Source: Symbiodinium kawagutii (taxonomy: Eukaryota > Sar > Dinophyceae > Suessiales > Symbiodiniaceae). Taken from it: a DNA stretch of 64,000 nucleotides. Numbering within the stretch: position 1 is the stretch's first letter; each line of letters starts with the position of its first letter. The position numbers were made by a program, and so were the translations under genes. Where the stretch lies: positions 82,904 through 146,903 of the forward strand of contig VSDK01001976.1 of the NCBI GenBank assembly GCA_009767595.1, written 5' to 3'. Under the pieces are notes generated by a model. It was not told where the DNA came from. It saw nothing but the letters and a program-made list of their open reading frames with translations, and ran no database searches. Positions 22,110 through 33,803 of this stretch are shown one piece after another.

Positions 22110-22226
22110 ATGGCTATGGGTCAATATTAACCAACTCATAATGGTGGTTAATAACCAACAAACTATAGGGAAATCAATGGTTAATGATAGGGAACCAGGG
22201 GTACGGGATTTTGACCCACAGCCAAA
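22110..22226. mobile_element. IE-B introner-like element inside a channel intron
   Basis: TIRs ggctatgggtcaatattaacc and gattttgacccacagcc bracket the family interior. AAATG flanks both sides (22108 and 22223 regions), a probable 5-bp target-site duplication. Confidence 0.9.
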
Positions 22227-22289
22227 TGAGGGTACTGGAAAGCTATGGTTGGCATGGTACTTTGCATAGTTGATATTAATTGACTTGGG

Positions 22290-22320
22290 GGTACCGCCTT
22301 TTGAGAAACCACCAGATTGT
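22290..22320. mobile_element. IE-A right-end fragment
   Basis: gggggtaccgccttttgagaaaccacc is the right TIR only. The left half is missing or unrecognisable. Confidence 0.6.
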
Positions 22321-22511
22321 GAAATGGACGATCCAGTAAGACTATATAGCAGCGAACTGTGTAGATCAGTGGTGTGCCGCCAACTCAGAGGTTCTTCTTT
22401 GGGAAACCAGCAGCAAAGTGGAGCACAACAAGAATTCCTATGACTCCCAACCAACATCAACCAGCCCTGCCTGAAACGTTCAGTGCACTTCCAACGTTGA
22501 CGGGTCCTAAG

Positions 22512-22662
22512 GCGAGCGCTTGCTGTTCACCATTTTGCTGCTCATTGGCGGCTTCATGTGGACGCAAGTCATCAGTCGCTCCACTGCCGTTGCCTCATCA
22601 TTGAACGCCCATGCGCTGGCTCACCAGCAGACCATGGACGACTTGAACAACATCGCGGAGAG
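22512..22662 (+). CDS. CNBD channel, S6 and start of C-linker
   Basis: It reads ERLLFTILLLIGGFMW (S6), then TQVISRSTAVASSLNAHAL and AHQQTMDDLNNIAE(R). The segment H-x-x-x-Q-Q-T-M-D-D-L-N is highly characteristic of protist EAG-like channels just after S6. The acceptor is cctaag|gc and the donor gag-ag|gtgacc. Joins on both sides are in phase. Confidence 0.9.
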
Positions 22663-23822
22663 GTGACCGGCATGGCATCGTAGCTCGTTGGGGTGCTTGA
22701 TGATGGTCAAATGATAAGCCAATGGATTTTTAGTTGATGGGTCATTTGAGGGTTGATTGATGGTTGATTGATGGTTATTTGATGGGTCATTTGATGGTTG
22801 ATTGATGGTTACTGTACTTGATGGTCAAGTAATGATTAGTTAATCTCATGCTATAATTACTGACGAATTGCTGGTTAATCAATGGTCAAACGTGTTTAGT
22901 TGATGGTTGATAATCCCTAATCCTGATCACTAGCATGATGATCGAGAGTGAATTTATGGTCTGTGATGCCTATTGATGATTCATGTTAATATCATGTTGC
23001 TTAATCCACAGTGGCGTCAGTTGCAACGGTGAATCAACCAGTTTTAGCAGCGATTGAAGTCTCGTTAGTGGCGACTACCATCAGGAAGCTCAGCTTCTGA
23101 TCATGGATCTACCGGGCGTGAGTCATTGATGATGGTTGCCATAGCAGTTCATAGCTGGCGGCTGTTTGGAAGATGGGAAGTGGATGATCCAGTGCGTGGT
23201 TGGCTGGTTCTCAACCCGCGATGCGGGTTGCGCGAATGACAGTTGGATATTACTTCCCAACAAGACTGCTTGGGTTAGTGCTAATGTGTGGGCACATGCC
23301 GCGGAGTGGACTATTCTTCAGCCCATCATGAGACTGCTGTCCATACCTAGTCAACCCAACAGAGCGGAAGATCATACTGCCAGCTTTTGTTTCGCCGGAA
23401 AAGGGTGTCCACGTAGAGAAAAAACAGCTGGTTCACAAGCAACGATTCAAGGTTGAGGCTGGTTCCCAGATGCTGTGGATACTGGTTCAGGATCCTTTTG
23501 GGGCCGAGGCTGGAGACAGGTTTGTTTGCCTCATCTCACCAATATTGGGTTCAGCATGGGTACTCTTTAGTTTTGACATGTTTTGACCGCATCCCTATGT
23601 CACGAGGGATCCAAGGATACGCTATGGCTATGTCCCCAAATCATCTTCTCTTAAGTCACTGGTCTTTCCTGTCAGTCCATCACCACTTTTGGGTTGGTGG
23701 GTTGGTGGATCGGTTCGTTCGTTGGTTGGTTGATGGCTGATACAGTTATGGCTGTTGGATTTGTGGTTGGATAAGCAACCCCAGAGATTCGTGTTCTTTT
23801 CTGGGGTGTTCACCTGCGACAG

Positions 23823-23898
23823 GCTGAACTTATCGCGCGACATGAAGATTCGGCTGCGGAAGTTCTTTCTGCGTTCCACTGCACAGCATGAGTATGAG
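23823..23898 (+). CDS. CNBD channel, C-linker exon
   Basis: Joined to S6 it continues (R)LNLSRDMKIRLRKFF then LRSTAQHEYE. The pattern L-P/S-x-x-M-x-x-R-L-R-x-F-F is the A'-B' helix of the C-linker, which passes movement from the CNBD to the gate. The donor is gag|gctccc, a GC site, supported by the in-frame join to 24281. Confidence 0.85.
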
Positions 23899-24280
23899 GC
23901 TCCCGGGCGGGCTCGAGATTCAGGCATGGCCGGTCCTTCCTGGCTTGGTCAGTTGATCAGCTCTTGAGGATTCCTCAGATTCAGCTTTGTCAGGGATGAC
24001 ATCAGATCTACACCTCATCTACCAGAAAATGGGCGGCGCTTACTGTTTGATATGTGTTGATGTCACTCGATTGGTGAGATCGCTGGGGCACGTTCAGATT
24101 CGGCGATTCGTCATATTTGAGGCTATGAAAGATGAGGCACCGCATTAGAGGCAAAAATCTCGGTTTCCCATGGTTTTCCCATGGTTTTCCATGTTTTCCC
24201 CATGTTTTCTCCTAGGAAGTCCTGGACCTCCTCGTCAGTTGCCCCACAGCAGGGCCACAGGGGTGACCCCGCGTCGCCAG

Positions 24281-24364
24281 GCGTGGCAAGAAATCTTAAA
24301 TCGCATGTCTCCTCAGCTGCGGAGAGATACCTATCGCGAGGTCAACGTGCATTGGGTGAAGAAG
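24281..24364 (+). CDS. CNBD channel, C-linker end
   Basis: It reads AWQEILNRMSPQLRRDTY then REVNVHWVKK. M-S-P-x-L-R-x-x-x-x-R-E-V-x-x-x-W is the classic C-linker/CNBD boundary. The acceptor is cgccag|gcg and the donor aag|gcgccg (GC). Both joins are in phase. Confidence 0.85.
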
Positions 24365-24616
24365 GCGCCGGGGCTATGAGTCAAGTCATGTCAAGTCCCT
24401 CCCTACTCTGATCGAGGTTGATCAATGTTTATTGGCATTGCTTCAATAGCTTCATGTTGTTGATCGGGTTGCCAAAGAATGGAGTTTCACATCAAATAGG
24501 TTTCATAACATTGTTTTTGCTGCACTCTTGGGAAGGGGTTACTGATGTGCTTGAAACCAACTGCAGCTCAGAGTCTCTGACGTGACACAATTACCACGGC
24601 ATGTGAGCATGTGCAG

Positions 24617-24723
24617 GTGCGCTTCTTCGATGGATGTTCCACCAGTTTTCTGACTGGCATAGCAGAGATCCTGGAAATCAAGATGTTTGGGGAGCAAGAG
24701 CATTTCGGGCAACTTTTTCACAT
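24617..24723 (+). CDS. CNBD channel, first CNBD exon
   Basis: It reads VRFFDGCSTSFLTGIAEIL then EIKMFGEQEHFGQLFH(M). F-L-x-x-I-A-x-x-L-E-I-K-M-F-G-E-x-E is the start of the cyclic-nucleotide-binding beta roll in dinoflagellate channels. The acceptor is gtgcag|gtg and the donor cac-at|gtgact, which keeps frame with 25371. Confidence 0.88.
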
Positions 24724-25370
24724 GTGACTTGGCGACCACACTTGACCAAAAGGGTCAGCACAGAACCAACAGGAAATCTATTTGTTCGGAGGGTTGCATA
24801 GTTTTTTGGAATCATTTTAGCATGTTAAGGCGGACATAGTTTACAGTGAGGAATGACGTAGTTTGAGCTGGCTCAAACGATATGTAGTGGTGGCAATGAT
24901 GATTTCGTGCAGAAACCATCAGTTCTTGAAGATTTTGTCACAGATGGATATAGATGGCAGAGGTCCAGATGTCCAACGGTTGTTCTTAGTTGTATTCACT
25001 TTTTTGCTGTGGTTGTGAGAGGTTATTCTTGATAAACGCTCCTATTTGATGGTAAATCACAGCTGCTTGAATGACGCGCTATTGGGGATGGCTTATTGAC
25101 AGTTGCATCTCCCAGATAAGCACCGTAATTACGCCATTTACGGACATTCCAAAAATCTGAAGCAAATTTCTGACCTGACCGGTGTCAGAAGTCGGTTTTT
25201 CTCTTTGATTCAAATAAGCCCATAGGCCGATGCTTTTTGGAAGACTTGTTGACTTACCAGTTCACTACAATAATAAGTCACCACAAGAAGATACCCATAA
25301 GAAGTCACCAAAGGTCACCACTGTGCGGAGAGGATCGCTACTGCTCCATGGTCACGGATCGCCGCCACAG

Positions 25371-25446
25371 GTACATCATGATGGGTGGCACCGCCTCTCG
25401 TGTGCTCAATTTCAATTTGTTGCTGCCAGGGATGATATGGGGAGAG
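25371..25446 (+). CDS. CNBD channel, central CNBD exon
   Basis: After ccacag|g it reads YIMMGGTASRVLNFNLL then LPGMIWGE. G-x-x-W-G-E-D is where the phosphate-binding cassette F-G-E-(L/I/D) occurs in this family. The canonical R-x-A of a cAMP/cGMP site is not evident, so ligand binding is doubtful. The donor is gag|gacgcg, a GA site, required by the in-frame join to 26182. Confidence 0.8.
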
Positions 25447-25817
25447 GACGCGGGGTGAAACGCCGCGACGTCAGCAGGGGGTACCACTTGAGAAGGAACC
25501 AATATTTTACTACTACCCTTCTTGCGAATCTGGGCTTATCATTACTAGAACTGACTGTTGTTTGAATGACTTTTTTTTCTAAGAAGTTTCACTAGGAAAT
25601 CACTAATTGTTGGATGTAATTAACGCACATTTTGGGGGCTCAAGTAAAACTACAGTAATGTTAAACACTGCAATGGGAACGCAGCGATCACAATCACGCA
25701 CAGTTTGTCGGCGGTTTTAGTTTAACAAACACCCCAACCTAGGATGACTGTCCAGGTTGAATTTACTGACAACGTAGATCAGCCTGGTGGAAGAAGACAT
25801 GATCTAATGAATGGTTG

Positions 25818-25915
25818 ATTATTTGGTTGGTGGTTTCAATCATTTTTATTTTATGTTCCTAGATTATCAAATAATTGTTGATTGGTTGACTAATATTTTT
25901 CATCACCATCCAGCT
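25818..25915. mobile_element. IE-C introner-like element, right end degraded
   Basis: The left end tttggttggtggtttcaat is intact. The interior has ggttgactaatatttttcat, as in other copies. The right end is not recognisable. Confidence 0.65.
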
Positions 25916-26181
25916 TAATTCAATGATGGTCTATTCATTGTATATACCATGATTCACAATGAATGACTGACTCATTGACCATAACCAGCACCAACCATTG
26001 AGCCATAGCCGCTAGCCATTCTCTCCATCGCTTGATAGCTGGAGAATTTCACTGGTACTAATCTAACCCTGAGCTACCAATCTGACTGGTCTTAGTGTGC
26101 TACATCCTTGTTTTTGATGTAGAAAGCCCCGTCTCCCGCAGATTTTCGACCAATCAAGTGATGTGACAGACTGCCAAGCAG

Positions 26182-26211
26182 GACCACCTGCTCCTCTCCA
26201 ATCCGGACCTG
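26182..26211 (+). CDS. CNBD channel, 30-bp microexon
   Basis: It reads DHLLLSNPDL between caagcag|gac and gacctg|gttgct. In these channels W-G-E-D is followed by x-(I/L)-L-S-x-P-(E/D)-L, so the ten residues complete the cassette exactly. Phase 0 on both sides. The minus-strand frame over this region is a shadow. Confidence 0.8.
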
Positions 26212-26315
26212 GTTGCTAGCAATATTGCAGAAGCTTGGAAGCAAAAAGACCTGCTGTCCTCGTTTCAGATCAGTATCACTGCGATCGCTTGTCCAAAAGC
26301 AACTCATTGTACATT

Positions 26316-26396
26316 TGGTGGTTTCTCGAAATAGGGAACCTTCTAAAATGGTTTGATTTGGGGGTGCCCCTATTTTGAGACACCACCATTTGGCTC
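26316..26396. mobile_element. IE-A introner-like element, compact
   Basis: tttggtggtttctcgaaatag and ctattttgagacaccacca are inverted ends, about 80 bp in all. catttgg occurs just inside or flanking both ends. It sits in the 275-bp intron between the channel exons at 26182 and 26487. Confidence 0.88.
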
Positions 26397-26486
26397 TGTG
26401 ACACGCTTTCCTCATGTCTGGCCCCTGACGCGCTGACTTTTTGTTGTTCCTGCACTCACTGTGATGGTCGCTCCGGGTTTCTGCAG

Positions 26487-26558
26487 GTATCACTCACCGT
26501 GGTGGAAGTGCAAGAACTTTCAAAGGAAGGGTTCGACTCAGTGTCGCGGCTGCCGGCT
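26487..26558 (+). CDS. CNBD channel, CNBD C-helix start
   Basis: After ctgcag|gta it reads VSLTVVEVQELSKEGF then DSVSRLPA. T-(Y/V)-V-E-V-x-x-L-x-x-x-x-(F/L) is the last beta strand and C-helix of the CNBD family. The donor is gct|gcgcac (GC), giving an in-frame join to 28602. Confidence 0.8.
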
Positions 26559-27005
26559 GCGCACCGACATAGATCTGCAGGGTGCCAGTGATGAAGAAAG
26601 GTGATCCAGATTTTTATCCGCCACTATCAGTGGAAGATCATGAACCCAAGAAACGTCGGATATGCCGCCCTCACCAATTTGCTCCAGCCCCACTCTTGTT
26701 GAGATGAATCCCGAAGAGGTTTCGCTCCAAAAGTGCTTGTGCGCCATATGAAAACTGCGCGCAGGGCCAAGGCCTGATTCGTAAGTCATGTGAAGGGCCA
26801 CAATGACAACCTTATAATGCAAGTCAGTAAAGGGATGATATAGTGAAAATAAAAGGCTGATGCATGGTGAATTGCTGGTTCATGAATTGACAAAGAACCA
26901 CTATTGGTACATGGTTGCTTCATATAATCCAGTTCTGGAACTAGTTTGTGGAGCCCCACCAGGAAACATGGGCAGCTCAGATGGGAGTTTTGACACAATA
27001 GCAAC

Positions 27006-28601
27006 TCCAGAAGATTTTGGTGACTTGTGCACGGTGTTGACCAAGTGCTTCTGCAACCATCATTGTCAGCTGTCAGCTGGTATTAGTATTGCTTACGTTC
27101 ATTATGATTGAACATGATTCCGTCACCAATCATGAATCGTTATGAGCCGAATCGACACGGCCATTGGGGCAAAGGGTTGTATACTATGATAAATGTTTCA
27201 TAAACACAATTATTGATAACATTCATCAATCATGATTCTTGAATAATCATGATCAAATCATGAACGTTATAGACAGAGATCAATCCGTCATCATGGATAA
27301 TCAATATTACCCGCCAATATATGTGGTATTGAACATGGTGTTTTGTATTGTCCAGCTTAATTTGCCAGGTGGTAAACATAGACAAACGGGTTTCCCCTTC
27401 AAAATGTCGTGCTGGTCGTGTCAATGTAAAAACTGATTGTTTCAATCATTGCCATGATTGGCACAACCATAATTTCTAGCTGCGGTGTATAGTTCTGAGA
27501 TAGTTGACAAATCCAGATCAGCCATTATTGACCTCCAAGTGACGGTCATCAATCATCGACCAATCTAATGAAGGGACCTTCATGACATGGTTTACTTACA
27601 ACGCGTCGCGTGACCGTTGAGGTTTTAGAAGACTTCCCGGATCACACTCAGATTCTACGTTCTGCATCTTGGATTTGCCTTCGCTTGTTGGGATAAGTGG
27701 CAAACAGCCTCCACTTATGGCGGCTGGTTGTGTCTGGTTGTTCACAAGCGCGAAGAGCATCCAACTGACTCATAAAAGTTATGACCTCTCAGTCCTGAGA
27801 AGACAACCAATGACATTGAGACTATTGAGAATGGCAAATGTTTGGTTTAAGAGACGATTCTTTTGATTTGTTGCTATGAAACAAATGTAAATCATATTCA
27901 ATCTCATGTTAATCATACCATAGTCTTGATTGCTGAACAAGCAACAGCCAGCACTACGGTGGCAACAACCAACACAACAAAAAACAAGACTGTTCTGAAA
28001 TTGATAGTGACCGGGTATTGTTGGAAAACCGACAAATCATCCCCCTTCGCCCAAGTTATTTCCTTGTTTCATCTTGTTTCTCTGCAGGGTGGTGCTCCCC
28101 GCCCTGTAAAGGTTGCCTTTTACTCCGACCCCACTGGCCCGTGTGAATCAGCCGGGACTCGGTACGGGGGGATTGAATCTGCTCATTTTGTTCCACTGCT
28201 CACTATCAGCTGCCCATGAACCCATCATTACTATAGGCCCATTGAACACCAACATGACCATGGGATGCTGAGTGCCCCTGATCACCGCCGTAGGGGACCT
28301 GCTTTGCTGTTGACCCTCGCAACAATGACCAAATGGTTGCAGTTTCACTGGTTCAGTGATCCAAGAAGCTCCTTGCCTCTTTAGTTCCTCCTTCCAAAGC
28401 ACTCCGTGGTTCATGAGAGTGGTGGTCAACACAGATTTCTGATGAGTGAGTGGTGGTCAACACAGATTATTTACATCTCTGAAATACATATCTAAAAACC
28501 TGATGGAGATTGATGGAGAGGATGGCTTTGTGCTTCACCCAGTGGTGAGCAGGTGACCCAGCGACCAAGCGACCCAGCTGTTGTCGTTCGCTCCACCTCA
28601 G
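27006..28601. other. Channel intron region, no exon supported
   Basis: The stretch is AT-rich with scattered open frames. The region 28050-28420 is GC-richer and open on both strands, but has no motif. A duplicated gagtggtggtcaacacagat occurs at about 28420 and 28448. Confidence 0.35.
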
Positions 28602-28690
28602 GAGGTGGTGAAGTACATCGTCATCCGCGGTGTCAAGCGACTGGCGCAACTGACGCTCGAAGCTCGCGCGGCCAAGGACCGCAGCAAGGG
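28602..28690 (+). CDS. CNBD channel, post-CNBD basic helix
   Basis: After ccacctcag it reads EVVKYIVIRGVKRLAQLT then LEARAAKDRSKG. It continues the C-helix (F-P-x-x-V-x-x-I-x-x-x-A-x-K-R-x-A). The 3' end is approximate because the frame meets a stop at 28718; a GC site near 28690 is likely. What follows is a GTT tract. Confidence 0.7.
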
Positions 28691-28931
28691 CGGAGCAGCT
28701 CGCTGCTGTTGCTGAGGTCATCATTCTGATTACCTTTTTTTCCGCTTGTTAGAAGTTCTCGTTTGATTTTACGGACCATTGGTTTATGTGTGTGTGTGTG
28801 TTTTTTTTCTTCATTGTTATCCTTCTTCTTCTTGTTCTCCTTATGTTCATTAATTATTGTCATTGTTAGTATTATTGATGTTATTATTCTTATTATCCTT
28901 GTTATGATTATTATTATTTGTCTTCTTGTTT

Positions 28932-28934
28932 AGG

Positions 28935-28989
<55 letters not shown>

Positions 28990-29044
28990 CTGTTGTTGTT
29001 GTTGTTGTTGGTGTTGTTGTTGTTGTTGTTGCTGTTGCTGTTGC

Positions 29045-29096
<52 letters not shown>
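28932..29096. repeat. (GTT)n microsatellite with GCT interruptions
   Basis: Nearly pure GTT for about 165 bp with a few gctgttgct units. TG-rich sequence continues to about 29500. The poly-Leu, poly-Val and poly-Cys frames it creates are not genes. Confidence 0.95.
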
Positions 29097-29519
29097 ATGG
29101 TTGCGGTAATTTTCTTTCAGTTGCTGTCGCTGTTGCTATTCTGGATGGTGGTGGGTGTTGTTGCTGTTGTTGCTGCTGGTTGCGCTATTGGTGTTTGTAT
29201 TGCTGTTTGTGCCTTTGTGGCCGTCGTGGTGTTTCAGGTGGTAGTTCTGTTGTTGGAGATGGTTGCGGTGTTGTAGATGGTGGTGGTCTTGGTGTCACTG
29301 TTGTCAATTGTCAGTGTTGACCTTGCGGTTGTCTTGATGCTGTTGTTGATAATGTTGGTGGTAGTACTTTTTGATGGCGGTGATGTTGGTCATACTCTTG
29401 GTGCTAGCGTTGGTGCTGTTGTTCTTGTTGCTGCTTCTGCTGTCGCTGTCGCTGTCTCTGATATTTCTCGTCCTGCTATTGTCGTTGCTGTTGTTGTCGT
29501 TGTTTGCTCATGGTGCCGT

Positions 29520-29985
29520 AAGTGTCCGCTTGTCATTTGGGAGCAGTATCTTGCCCGTTTGGATTGGGCTCGGGAGCTGGGAGTTTGCCGAAGAGCTTCA
29601 GCACGAGCCCAATTCATCAGCAACTTGTCCCATGCAGTCAGCAACTTGTCGCAGTCAGACTGCGCGCCAGTTGGAGATCCAACTGCAACCTTTCCAGTCG
29701 CTTCATCACTGGGTAGTTGGGCAGCTCACCTGGTGAGGATGGCAGCGGTTTGAGCCCTGCGTTGTCCAGATCACCCACCTCTTCTGCCTGGAAGAGACGG
29801 CTGAGTGGTGACTCCAGCTCTGCAGGGGGCAGTCCGGAGTTGAGAAACTCCAAGACCCTGGAGTTGGACGCGCACGCTCAGAGCATCATTGACGGTGCCA
29901 GGTTGATCAACATGTGCCTTGGTTCGGAGTCGGTGTTGAAAGAGTTCGTTTGTACAGGGCAGAGATGTAGTGGTTTCTTATGATT
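29520..29985. other. GC-rich segment open on both strands, possible exon
   Basis: On + the frame from 29717 reads LSPALSRSPTSSAWKRR then LSGDSSSAGGSPELRNS and ends near INMCLGSESVLKEF. On - the frame 29853-29638 reads LPNYPVMKRLERLQLDLQLA. A Ser-rich C-terminal tail of the channel on + is the simplest reading, since neighbouring exons are +. No splice pair was confirmed. Confidence 0.35.
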
Positions 29986-30628
29986 TCTTGTTCTTTATCT
30001 ATGGGTTATCAATATGAATATTTGTAAATTACATGTTATTATCAATCCCAAAGATGCTTTAGCAGCCCAACAAAGACTGACTTGTCAGCTCTTCTTGGAT
30101 GTTCAGCAGGGGATAAACGAAGCCACCTAGATATTTGCATTGATACATGATCCTTTTTTACGGTGTACATGTATGTTTTTCTAGCTTCCATCCGGGCTGC
30201 AAAGTGTCCAATAGTGCCTCGTCCTTAAAATGCTTTTGAACTCGGCTTCAAGCTTTGTGGAGGAAACAGTGGTTATTGTTGCTGTTTTGATATATGTGTG
30301 TGGTTGTTGGTGTTGTTATTGAACACATTGTTGTGTTTGCTATTGCTCTGTGGTGTTTGTGATCGTGTTTGGGAGTGTGCTTGTGGCGGCTATTGTTATG
30401 ACGTATTGATCAGTTTATCAAAGATCAACAACTATCAACCATCATTTTTGTTTGTCAACCAATTGAAACGTGTTGTCATTATTTGGGACACATTCGACAT
30501 CCAGATGCTTTGATTTCCTTAGTTCTGTTGATCAGCAACACGATGTGCAGCAACTGCAGAGGTGACATGGGGATATTGCTGAATGGATCACCTCCAATGG
30601 ATTAATTAAGACTTTACAGTACCATTTA

Positions 30629-30762
30629 TATCGGGGGAGTTCTCGAAACAGGAACCCCCAAACATGGTTGGTTTATTGCTGTAAGTTGGTTTATTAATAA
30701 AATAAACTGTTAATGTGGGATGATTTTGGGGTACCCCTGTATTGAGAAACACCCATATGGTG
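30629..30762. mobile_element. IE-A introner-like element
   Basis: ggggagttctcgaaacaggaac and ctgtattgagaaacacccatat are the ends. The interior has duplicated ttggtttatt units. Confidence 0.75.
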
Positions 30763-31021
30763 TATCAGAGTTGTATTTATGGAGGATCACCAGCTAATAG
30801 ATTTCATCAGATTGCCATCTTAGGTATATTTGTTCCTCAGGGCAGTCACCACTACCGGAGAATATTCCAATCAGCTCCTCATTTTTGGTTGCAACCATTG
30901 TTGTGCTTGTTGCGACCAACCGATTTCGGTATGCTTTCACTTGCGCTATTCCCAGAACTCGTTTCGGACGTCAACCACCCCATTGCTGGGGTAACTCCAT
31001 TGCTGCCGTTCCACGTTCCAG

Positions 31022-31185
31022 CGGCGCCAAGGCAATACAACGCAGCCAAAAGTCGCTTCTCCAAGGACTCGAAGGAGATGGCCAAGGCATTAGCCAAGCC
31101 CAAGATCATCGAGGGCGGTGACGTGAGCCGCGGCATCGGCCGTAGTGAGAGCCGTCCATCGGGCATTCTCAATCGACGATCCCAG
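31022..31185 (+). CDS. Exon, basic Ser/Lys-rich; perhaps channel C-terminus
   Basis: The frame reads AAPRQYNAAKSRFSKDS, then KEMAKALAKPKIIEGG, then DVSRGIGRSESRPSG and RRSQ. The acceptor is gttccag and the donor is tcccag|gtgcct. It is clearly coding by composition. A disordered basic tail suits an EAG-type channel, but the linking exons after 28690 are not resolved, so it could begin a separate gene. Confidence 0.5.
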
Positions 31186-31299
31186 GTGCCTTGGAGCAGT
31201 CCTGGGCATGGCTTGATGCGATGTGATCAAGTTGACAGGAAAAACATGGAAAAACCCATGGACAACTGGTGATGTTAATCATTTTAACTGGTGATGTGA

Positions 31300-32130
31300 T
31301 CATTTTACCCATGGAAACCATGTTTTTTTTTGTGAAGTGCCACTATGTTGGCTCCCATTGGTTGAAGTCTGACAAAGTAGCAACTGTTGTAAATTGTTGT
31401 TATTAGAAATATTCAGTGATTGAACATTGTCGTCAAGTGTTAAGATGTGTTAAGAATATATAATAGATAGATAGTGACTACAAACAATGGCTATCACTTA
31501 TTAATGACTATTGCTATTAATAAGAGCCATTACAACCACAATGGTCATGATCAGTAGCAGTTCGACCAGGCATGATCCACTTGGATGGTGCAGTTCGTTT
31601 GATGCATGTCCCAGTCGTATTGGCAACGCACACTTTGAATTGGACATGATTCTATTATAGCCATTTTTAACCACTATTAATTTAATCATAGCATGCCCTA
31701 GTCAATCATGCTTAACCAACCAGTTAAAAGGCATTTGGGCGCACGACAAAAGCAATGGGATTAACATTATTGGGTTATGATATACACACTAGAGAACCAT
31801 TATAACAAGCGAGTATAGATAAGCATCAATAGGTATTTGGGGAGCTGAATACCACCAATCCACAGAATAGAAATCCCGTTGCGGCTACCTTTTGTCCATG
31901 TGAGCAACCATCTGAATCCTGGCAGCTTAACAGCATTCGGATTCTGAAGGTTACATTCCACAGATTCGTTGTAAAAGGCAACCCCAGTCACGTTATGAAT
32001 TGGTCATTGGGCCATTTAACAAGCTGATTATATCTACCATAACTAATGGACCCCACCTTGTAGATCTCTAGCAAGGCCAAAAACATGTTTTATTATGGTT
32101 ACGTTTCTACGTCAGATGTCAATCTCCAAA
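31300..32130. other. Non-coding stretch
   Basis: AT-rich with no supported exon. Half of an IE-H end (ggaccccaccttgtag) lies at about 32050. Confidence 0.4.
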
Positions 32131-32134
32131 GGTG

Positions 32135-32203
32135 GTTTGCAGCTGGATCTAGCTGGGCCCAACATGTTGGGAGCCTGCACTGCCTTTTGGGCGGGGACTC
32201 GAT
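32135..32203 (+). CDS. Unassigned exon candidate
   Basis: After ccaaag|g a frame reads GLQLDLAGPNMLGACTAF then WAGTR and closes at a stop. The region is hydrophobic and GC-rich relative to flanks. Unproven. Confidence 0.25.
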
Positions 32204-32984
32204 AGTAACCAGGACTCCATTATAGCCCATGATCAATCGTCAAGTACATATTTGTGCATACTTACCTACATTTGCTGCCTCATTTTTTTAGACATGCTAA
32301 ATGTAATCAACCATGATTACCAACCATGACAAACCTGAACCGTGATTATTTGTTTGACGCTTTACCAGTAGAGATTGGCTAGAGCCTTGGTGATTGTCTA
32401 ATGACCCATGGTTGATTGCTGGCTTTTTGGTGAGTTGTGCTAATCGTTCATGAGAAGTTACTTACTGATAGCACCATTTTTTCTATACCACTTCTATCCT
32501 AAATATATCAAAAATCGGTAATTGACCAATCAATGGAACCCAATCAATCGTTGCCAATCGCTCAGTCCGTATTGCCATACAAACATATGTAAACTAACCG
32601 TGTGTTTTTTGAATAGCGGAGTCAGCTATCAATCTCGGATTTTCCACAATGAGGCAAACCCTGATTCTTGGCCTTGTTGGGGACCACCAATGTTACATAT
32701 AGTTATGCACCAACAGAATCCATGACACGCTGGTTAACAATTTCCATCATGAACATCGGCATCATTCATATGGGAACCACGTTGCTTAAATACTAGCCCG
32801 TTTGGTTGTTGAAACGGCGAACGTTCAGTTGTTTCTTGAAGAAGCCAGTCGCACCAGCTGGGGATATCCCTACGTATCCCTACCATCTTTGTTGCAGATA
32901 CGATGTGGGAGAAGCTGAATTGATCAAGGCCCGAAAGTCAAGACTAATGGAGACTTGCGACTAATCTATAGAAATTAGACACTA

Positions 32985-33090
32985 TTAGTACAAGGTGGGG
33001 CCCCCAAACGTTATAAGTTGGTAAATAAGCCACTCAACTGCAGTTACTTCTAAACCAACTCAGCTAACGAAGGGGCCCCACCTTGTATTG
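32985..33090. mobile_element. IE-H inverted-repeat element
   Basis: tacaaggtggggcccccaaa and gaaggggccccaccttgta are a 16-bp near-perfect inverted pair around an interior of about 70 bp rich in AACCAACTCAGC. Degraded ends of the same family are at about 7828 and 32050. Confidence 0.8.
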
Positions 33091-33624
33091 TCTCAACTAA
33101 TCGTTCTGCTAGTTCGCAGAGATTGTTTCGCCTTCTTCGCTCTATTCTTTCTTGCTACTTTTTGACCAGGGTGATTTTGTTACCTATTGATTCGTCATTG
33201 ATGATCCATGTTGATCCGTCGGTGTTGATTTAGATGTGTATATATGCACATATGACTGTGATACTGTATATCCTGTTTGCGTGTTTATTAATTAGCCAAT
33301 GATTGGCCAATGATGGTTCATTGATTATCCTCTCATACGGATAGAAGCACCATCAGCCACCAACCCTTGGCTATCTCCAGCACCATCCAGCACCATCAAA
33401 TTCAACCACCACAGAAATGGTTTCATATGTGTCTCTGGTTGTCTCAGCCAACAAATATTGACCATTTATTTTGGTTGCTGGCCATTTATCTCCAGCAGTG
33501 ATCAACAATACACCAACCATACATCGGCCATACATCGACCATATACCATATATCAACCCTATAACCACAACCAGCTATCAACCAGCTATCAACCAGCTAT
33601 CAACCATCTCCTACCCATGTAAAT

Positions 33625-33803
33625 CCACCACCATGGGCCCCGGCCTCAGGGGGTCAACAAGAAGAAGCCCATGCCCGACGCTGGAACTGCTGCTGCTGTC
33701 GCTTGGTACTCTCCCATGGATGCTGCAGCTGCAGTCACTTGGCGCGTTCGGGGTTCGTTCGCCTGCACCTGGTTCATCATGGGTTGCTTCACCTACCTGC
33801 AGG
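33625..33803 (+). CDS. Unassigned exon candidate, possible membrane segment
   Basis: GC-rich sequence reading KKKPMPDAGTAAAVAWYS, then PMDAAAAVTWRVRG, then SFACTWFIMGCFTYLQG; a second frame is also open. The last string would be a membrane helix. It could belong to a gene between the channel and the PDK N-box exon. Confidence 0.3.

Noticed and set aside
26092-26822. Two minus-strand frames (133 and 94 codons)
   Set aside because: They lie opposite the channel exons at 26182 and 26487, whose + frames restore the CNBD family motif and join in phase.
28918-29276. Poly-Cys/Leu/Val frames
   Set aside because: Produced by the GTT tract, with no start context, splice sites or conserved motif.
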